DNA of 64,000 nt from Emydura subglobosa (taxonomy: Eukaryota; Chordata; Testudines; Chelidae): NCBI GenBank assembly GCA_007922225.1, contig ML680053.1, positions 22,008,379 through 22,072,378 of the forward strand. Direction: 5' to 3'. Under the pieces are notes generated by a model. It was not told the DNA's origin. It saw nothing but the letters and a program-made list of their open reading frames with translations, and searched no databases. A program made the position numbers and the translations under genes. Shown here piece after piece: positions 57,763-64,000 of the stretch (position 1 is its first letter; every line of letters begins with the position of its first letter).

Positions 57763-58735
57763 GAAAGTTTTTGGAGGAAAAACAATGAATAAAAAATGAT
57801 CTCCCATTCATTCGACTCAGCTGTGCAGCCTCACTTTTCATACGTACTGGGTTTAAATGAAGAACAAGCAGAAAGTTATGCACAGATGGTTGGAAACTCT
57901 TTGGCTCAAACAACAGAATTAGACATGCACAACTATTTCCATCAGCTGAATTTTACTGCATGACTAAAGCAAAGTCAGAATGACCACACTGTATCAGATA
58001 CATTCTAACTGCCCCTATCATCCAGCAACTCTTTCTCCCAGACACAAGAAATCATCCTCCAATTTTTACTTTTATTTTTTTCCCAAATGGGGAAATTTTT
58101 AAGAGAGAATCTTTAAAATTGTCCTGGATGAGAAAGAACACAGTTCCATTTTGTTCCTGAAGTTAAATAAAGAAACAGTTAGTTTCTAGATAGATTTGTG
58201 CATAGAGGGCCAGATGGTAAGGTGGGGGATGTGGGGGTGTAATAGAAGGAGTTGGGAAGGATTGTTGGTGGCTGTGTGGAGGGTGATGTTGCTGGGCGTA
58301 TGTCCCCCATCTCCTTACCATGTAGCAGCCTCTTCCTTCCATGGTTGCTACCCAGGAACATTGATCCTAGCAACGAAAATAGACATGTCAAAGCAAAAAT
58401 GGTGAATGCCTCATGTTCTCTCCTCTGGGTAATGCATTTTAGGTTGGCAAAGTATTGTAAATAACTTTTACTTCATAACTCTGTGAGACAATGGAGGGGG
58501 TCGGATCACAGCCTTCTCTGAATTCACACCAATTTAGGAACAATAGCAACATGATTAGACATGCTGCCATGGTTAGGGACTGGGAGTGGAAGAGTACCGA
58601 AGTGGCAATCCACAGGATCTTCCTTATTTTATGATGATCTCAGGTTTATGCATAATTTATAAGCTATGACCCACCCCTTCCCATTTGAACAAATCTCTAT
58701 CAGAAAGGGAGCAATGAGCCACTATGTTTTCTGCC
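57763..58735. other. No recognisable feature
   Basis: AT-rich with a G-rich patch at about 58214-58300 (GGTGGGGGATGTGGGGG). No repeat or gene was called. Confidence 0.4.
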
Positions 58736-58744
58736 TACTGAAAT

Positions 58745-58830
58745 TAAATTTGTTAGTCTTTAAAGTGCTACAGAGCTCTCGTTGTTTTTGGTGTATACAG
58801 ACTAACATGGCTACCCCTCTGGAACTCTTC
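58745..58830 (+). repeat. Amniote interspersed repeat, 3' portion
   Basis: AAATTTGTTAGTCTTTAAAG, TGCTACAGAGCTCTCGTTG and ATACAGACTAACATGGCTAC then CCCTCTGGA match the 3' end of a very common reptile repeat ('TTAGTCTCTAAGGTGCCAC ... GACTAACACGGCTACC'). The 5' partner text occurs at 38.65 kb. Class uncertain. Confidence 0.65.
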
Positions 58831-60029
58831 TATGTTTTAATTGTTGTTTATGCCAATGTATAAAATTTATGCCATTGCCCACATCACATAAGCAAATAGG
58901 ATGAAGAATGCCAGCTTCCGGACATGGATTTCAATGAATTTTCTTCAGAAAACTGGCTTGTTTCTGAATAAGCATATTTAGTCTGTTTGACCTGATATCA
59001 CCATTCAGCCGACTCTGCACCCTTTTTGGCTCACTCAGTCCGTGGGTGCATAATGGAAAATATTTATGAACAGAGGAAAGTGGGGCCTTGACGAATCTAA
59101 AGAATGTACACTTGACTTAGATAAGCACTTCTCATTCTTCTTAGTTGCACTCCATACCAAAGCAACATAAATGATGCATAACAGTTTTGAAAATTGGGTA
59201 CTTTCAATATCCAATATTTATAACCCAAAGTGTGAAAGCTTATTTTGCACAGACAGCACATCTGCTGGGCAGGGATGATAATATTACACATTTTAGAGTA
59301 ATTTATTAGGAGAATCCTCAAACATTCATGTTTCTCAGCTGCCTTCCAAGGTTTAAGAATTTGCACAAATGAATTCACATAAAACTTGTATGCTTGGAGA
59401 GGTTTCTCAACATGCTCACTGTCACCATATCCATTTTGCAAAATTACATTACAGTTTTAACTCAGACGGGAGCACATATGCTGCAGTGTTCATGTACGTA
59501 TTGCTCTATTTGCTGTAATAAATAATTCCACTTCCACACATTAGTGCTCATTATTTAAGTGTGATTTAAGTGTGCCCTTGCCTTCCAATGCTTCTTTGGT
59601 ATGCCACAAAAATGTCTACAATAGCCTTACTTTGCTATTGCACTGCAGCAATTTGTTGTAAAAGAAAAATCTTCTGCTGCAAAACTTCCTGGTCCAAAAT
59701 TTACCTAATGAGAGTTCTTACACTATTGTTAATGAAATGCAGTCACAAAATTAGCTGAAACCAGAGCATGTTTCTCAGACAGACACTGAGTCTATTGTGT
59801 TTACAAAATAGTGTCATTCATGATCCTGGACAAACCAACTTGGAAAAAAGTGAGACCACTGAAACCCCAATATTTAGTGAAAAAACCTGTCTTAAAAAGA
59901 TTGTGCACTCTTGTAAACCTATAACACTAAATGCTTATGGGAAAAGGTGCAAAAAGGAGACAAAGACTAAATTAATCTAAACAAAAACGGCCTACTGATA
60001 TAATTCAAAGAATTACATTAAGATCATGC
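58831..60029. other. No recognised repeat; one 114-codon minus frame
   Basis: The frame at 59097-59441 (minus) contains CCLCKISFHTLGYKYW but matches no family I know and has no exon context. The region is otherwise AT-rich. Confidence 0.35.
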
Positions 60030-60034
60030 CTGGT

Positions 60035-61591
60035 TGTGACACAGAGGCCCATTGGTGATTTCCTACTCTGTGTCAGTGACTCTTGTGACTTATTCACTAC
60101 ACCTAACACACTGTTGTCATAATCTTTACCTAAAGGTGTCATGTAAGATACCATATACAAACTGGTAATATGCTGGGCTCAGAAATCATTGCATGATGTA
60201 TGTATGTATGGTAAACCCACAAACGACTTTATAAACATGTCCTGGAAATGTATTTTTGAAAAGTATTTGGCAAACAGTGCCTAAACCACACCTGGTCCAG
60301 GAATGTGATTCCACCTGCTTTAATATGTCTCCAACATAAATTAGGAAAAGTGTGTCCAAAGAAAAAAACCCACCTTTACATGTAAAATAAACAATGGCAT
60401 CAAGAGAGCAAGCAGGAAAAGATGAATATTTAAGAGTCTCAATGGGGAATAGAGACTATGCACCCCAGGGAGCCTTCCGGCCCCTTGGTGCAGGGTCAAT
60501 TAAGTTTGAGAAGCTAGCATGGTGTTTGCACCCCAGCAGGAGAGAAAAATTTTGTCTGGGCTTATTTTTCAAAGAATATATTTAAAATGTTTACTGGGCT
60601 ATAAAGATTGGGACGATGGAGGGAGTCTGAACTTCAAATGATAAGCAATTGAATCAACTGATTGTCTACAATATTACTGTATTATAAAAGTGTATGAAGT
60701 AAGGTCTTTTCTGAAAGCTTTAAAGTCTGTGACCAAACACAGGGAGAAACAGGTTTTCTACCAGACAGGAGGGAAGGCAGCTATCTACCTGTCTCCAGTG
60801 TAGATTAAGCATTATGGAATCAAAACAATGGAAGCGCCATTTACTTATGAATCAGCAGGGGGATGGGAAGTTGACAGGAAAGGGAAGACCAGCAGGAAGC
60901 CTTCCTGCCTCTTGTAACAGGGTCAATAAATGTTGGGAGATATAAGAAGAAGCAGAAATCCATTTTGGTATCCATCACTAGAGGGATTAAAGGGGCCAGA
61001 GCTCTTGAAATCATAGAATATTGGATCCTTCAGCTAAGAGGGCTGAAGACTTTGGAAACATCTTTGGTGAGAAACCTGCTTAAGCAAAGATTATAACTTG
61101 CTGAAATTAAGTTTTAGTTTTAGAAGTGTATTTTTATTTTGTTTGCTTGTAACCCTTCCTATCTTAACTTCTTATTCTTGGTATCAGTTAATCCTATGTC
61201 CTTTTATTAAATAAACTTGTTATACTTTTAATATAAACTAATTCAGTGCTGTTATTGAAATAAGAGTGTTTAATCAAACCACAGTTAAATTAATGAGCTG
61301 CAGTGTCCTTTAAAAGAGCAAAGAGCTGAATAATTTGTGTGAGTGTTCCAGAAGTGAGCTGGACACTGCACGGAGATGGTTTGGTGAACATTTGGGACTG
61401 GCAGGGGTGTTGGGGTCACCCTGCCCAAAGTAACTGGGCAGGGGAAGCCAGGGTGTGAGATGTATACAGTAGGCTGACTGCTGCAGTCAGGACTGGGAGC
61501 AAGAGCAGCATAGTACGGAAGGCACACAGAGTTGCAGGGCAGGCAGGAACACAACCTTCTACTGCCCTCAGTTGAAACTCATAATATCACA
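60035..61591 (+). mobile_element. Complete solo LTR, 1557 bp, with 5-bp TSD
   Basis: It begins TGTGACACAGAGG and ends AATATCACA, and CTGGT lies exactly on both sides (60030-60034 and 61592-61596). Inside, in sense order, are a TATA-like TATAAGAA (60941-60948), AATAAA (61210-61215) with a T-rich tail, and about 380 bp of U5-like sequence. No gag, pol or env text is present, so recombination between two LTRs has removed the body. A 5-bp duplication fits ERV3/ERV-L-like, Gypsy or some other LTR classes. The order is that of a turtle endogenous retrovirus LTR as I remember it. Confidence 0.85.
61210..61215 (+). promoter_or_regulatory. Poly(A) signal in the solo LTR
   Basis: AATAAA lies about 270 nt after the TATA-like site, as expected for the R region. 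It is the only strong signal in the 3' half of this LTR. Confidence 0.6.
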
Positions 61592-61596
61592 CTGGT

Positions 61597-62585
61597 AAAC
61601 AAAAGAAGTGTGGTATCAGAAATCAGTGAAACAAAATTAATGTGTGGGAAATTAGGCCTAATGGGTAGACAAAGTAAGGAAAGGATGAGTTACACCACCC
61701 ATCATCCCCTTGGGTTCCTTAAAAGGAAAGACCTTTGAGGGGAAAATATGGATGGATAGATGCAAAAGCTGGCTAACTGAAAGACGAGAGGAGGAGGAGT
61801 GAGCTCCAGTATCATGGCTGCCCTGCCCACTATCGCCTGAGGCCTCAGGATCTAGTGTGACACCATTGTGCCTTCATTTTCCTTACACTGAAAGATGTGA
61901 CTACACTGGGCCAGAGAGAAGGACCTAGATGACATCACCAGTTCCACTGATGCTGGCTAAATTCCAGTCCCATTTGGGATGTAAAACGTTTTCACAACCC
62001 CACTCGTGTGTCCTTTTTCTTCCCTATCTTATCTTTCCTATCTCTCTCCTTTTGTCTTCGAATAAGTATCTGGCTTAGCTGGCTGCTACTGTGGATTTTG
62101 CAACACTGCTTTATGCCTGTGAGCAACTAAAAGCAATGCCTTAAGCAGCCTGGTGCTTGTGTGAGTTTGCCAGGTATCAGAGTAATAAGAACATTTCCCA
62201 AGCCTGTGTTTTTCAGGCAGTGACGTTGCAAATTAGAGTCAAAATGCAGAGACAGAAGCTGCATTTTCTATCTTTGCTGTTCTTTTCTTTACCTTTTTGT
62301 GTGTATCTTGTTTTGTTTTCTAGGAAATGGGATCGAACTTTAACTACAGCAGCAGCAACATCACCAACAGCTCCAGCCCATATCAGCTAATTTTTCTTTT
62401 TCCCCTAAAAAGGACAATTACCATCTTTAATACTGTCTCACAGACAGTCAAAGGGATTTTTCCTTCTAAAGACTCTCTACAGGAAAGAAAACAAGGGCTG
62501 TAAAAAAGAAAGCCTTACTTGAAACTTCACATTTCAAATGCTTTACCTGTTTTTCTCTTTGTGTTAACCATGACTCTGAAACTGT
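61597..62585. other. No recognisable feature
   Basis: Mixed sequence with a T-rich stretch near 62270-62320. No gene or named repeat is supported. Confidence 0.4.
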
Positions 62586-62589
62586 CAAA

Positions 62590-62715
62590 CATTCAGATTC
62601 CAAGGCCAGAAGGGATCCCTGTGATCATCTAATTTGCCCTTCTGTATAAGAAAGGCCATAGAACTTCTCTAAAATTATTCATAAAAAGTTTTATACAAGC
62701 TTTGGGGTTTCATAT
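62590..62715 (-). mobile_element. CR1 LINE 3' fragment, minus strand
   Basis: ATTCCAAGGCCAGAAGGGAT, TGTGATCATCTAATTTGCCC and GGCCATAGAACTTCTCTAAA are the reversed end of the CR1 type also seen at 57.1 kb. It lies in opposite orientation to the next CR1. Confidence 0.8.
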
Positions 62716-62861
62716 ACATAGACCTCAGCCTGCTTAATACCAGAGCAAACGCACCATTAAATACAAACAGCTAATATATCATTGAGGGAGTTTGTTAACA
62801 GGAGTGTCAGATAGGACATGAGAGGAAATTGTCTTACTCTCCTTGGTGCTGAGAGGCATCA

Positions 62862-63370
62862 GCTGGGATATGGTGTCTCATTCTGGGTGCCATGCTTAGG
62901 AAAGATGTGGACAAATTGTAGAGTGCCCAGAGACCAGCAACAAAAATGATAAAAAAAGGTTTAGAAAACCTGATCTATGATGAAAGTTTTAAAAAATTGC
63001 GTATGTTTAGTCTTGAAAAAAAGACGATTGAGTGGGGTCCTTATAACAGTCTTCAAATATGTTAAGGGTTGTTATGAAAAGAGGACTGTGATCAATTGTT
63101 CTCCATGTCCACAGAAGGTAGGACGAGAGGTAATGAGTTTAATCTGCAGCAAGGGAGATTTAGGTTAGCTATTAGAAAAATGTGCTAGTTAAAAGGGTTG
63201 TTAAACTCTGGAATAGGTTTCCAAGAGAGATTTTGGAATCCCCATCTTTGGAAGTTTTGAGAATACACATCAGGGATGGTCTAGGTTTACTTGGTCCTGT
63301 CTTCATGCAGGGGGCTGGACTAAAGAACTTCTTCAGGTCCCTTCCAGTCCTATATTTCTATAATTCTACT
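62862..63370 (+). mobile_element. CR1 LINE 3' fragment
   Basis: It is homologous to 23480-23982: GGGTGCCATGCTTAGGAAAG, AGATGTGGACAAATTG and AAAATGATAAAAAAAGGTTT through to CAGGTCCCTTCCAGTCC and TTTCTATAATTCTAC. It is more diverged and 5'-truncated. Confidence 0.92.
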
Positions 63371-63430
63371 TATTCTCACAAACCCTATGATGTAGGTATG
63401 ACATTCCGGGGGTATATTCCAGATCAGTAA
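62977..63430 (+). pseudogene. CR1 polymerase C-terminal remnant
   Basis: Two frames (62977-63168 and 63182-63430) carry RRLSGVLITVFKYVKGCYEK and VVKLWNRFPREILESPSLEV, the CR1 C-terminal text, separated by a stop and frameshift near 63168-63182. It lacks the RT core. Confidence 0.82.
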
Positions 63431-63434
63431 GTAG

Positions 63435-64000
63435 CTGTGTCACCACCTGCCCTGTAACCCAGGGTGCCTCATGATGTTTTTCTGCTGTGGCTCCCAAACT
63501 GTCCTTACAAACACCATGCAGGTCACACACAGAATATCTGTGTATAGCCACAGCCCTTGTCCAGCAATTCTGATCCCACCAGTCAGTCAGTGACCACCAC
63601 CCACACTCTGGCTTCCTGCAACCTTGGTTACTACACACAGGGTGACCCCAACACACTCTGAGTCCCAGATTTTCCCTCCAAAAATGAGCGTTCTGCACTG
63701 TCCTACCATAATCTAGATAGAGGAGCAACAAACCTACTCTAAGGGGATCAAGACAGAACAGTTTGCTACCTCAAATGGTGTTACCCATAGACTTCGCAAC
63801 ACTGGATTAGTTACAATTACAGAATAAAACAAAGTTTATTAACTGCAAAGAGATAGGTTTTAAGTGAGTAAGTATTAAGGCATTGAAGTCAGAAAAGGTT
63901 ACAGGAAAAATAAAGATAAAATGTTTCCTAATTCTAAACTTAAACTGGATTTGATTCAAGGTAAAATTCTTACTACATGTTTTCAGTAGCATTGCTAATC
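63435..64000 (-). mobile_element. LTR running off the right end of the window
   Basis: It begins near TGTGTCACCACCTGCCCTGT. On the minus strand AATAAA (63835-63840, plus-strand TTTATT) fits the poly(A) region of an LTR read right to left. The text AATAAAACAAAGTTTATTAA then CTGCAAAGAGATAG is one I associate with turtle LTRs. No coding region is in the window; the U3 part would lie beyond 64000. Confidence 0.5.

Noticed and set aside
59097..59441. 114-codon minus frame with Cys cluster
   Set aside because: No family match that I know, no neighbouring exon, and AT-rich chance composition.
1..64000. Search for tRNA, rRNA, CRISPR arrays, mitochondrial insertions and prokaryotic operons
   Set aside because: None seen. 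Repeats are dispersed transposons, not regularly spaced arrays, and no dense coding strand exists.

Overview
The window looks like nuclear DNA of a non-avian reptile, most probably a turtle (a crocodilian is second choice). It is AT-rich and CpG-poor, with no prokaryotic gene organisation and no convincing host protein-coding exon, so it reads as intergenic or deep intronic sequence. The organism call rests on repeat content: many CR1 LINE fragments of several ages, MIR/CORE-type SINEs, L3-like LINE tails, hAT-type miniature elements, Harbinger-like elements with GGCCTGGTCTACACTA-type ends, and LTRs that I recognise from memory as turtle-type. Family names are recalled, not looked up. Terminal repeats, target-site duplications (TSDs) and internal alignments were read directly from the sequence.

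Layout. 1-3.4 kb: a hAT miniature element (208-547) with an 8-bp TSD, then featureless DNA. 3.4-5.2 kb: an old RTE-like LINE with reverse transcriptase (RT) remnants. 6.2-8.5 kb: a MIR, then a Harbinger-like element split by an LTR. 10.5-12.4 kb: two LTR-type segments. 13.2-14.1 kb: a GC-rich unit with a TATA box and a long open frame between 71-bp direct repeats. 14.4-18.4 kb: L3-like tails, a palindromic element and a MIR. 21.6-25.6 kb: a palindrome, a 1.75-kb CR1 and LTR pieces between two copies of a roughly 125-bp repeat. 28.5-31 kb: CR1 and LTR. 32-36 kb: hAT element, CR1 and two MIRs. 36.7-40.1 kb: LTR-type material. 41-42.6 kb: a MIR split by a palindromic element, and the longest open frame of the window (190 codons, unrecognised). 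44-49 kb: palindrome, L3/L2-like LINE, three hAT-like elements and a CR1. 50-53.5 kb: L3 tail, two Harbinger-like elements and a second copy of the 11.5-kb LTR. 55.8-57.8 kb: three CR1 pieces. 60-61.6 kb: a complete solo LTR of 1557 bp with a 5-bp TSD. 62.6-64 kb: two CR1 pieces and an LTR running off the window.

No operon-like or pathway-level cooperation is visible. The biology here is layered transposon insertion. The clearest records are five non-autonomous elements with exact or near-exact TSDs, nested insertions at 7.0-8.5, 41.0-41.4 and 52.4-53.5 kb, an in-frame internal deletion in a CR1 at 56.05 kb, and several short palindromic repeats. I found no tRNA, rRNA, CRISPR array or intact gene. 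I saw no evidence for a new biological system. The least explained items are the 875-bp direct-repeat unit at 13.2-14.1 kb, the palindromic repeats and the 190-codon frame at 42 kb.
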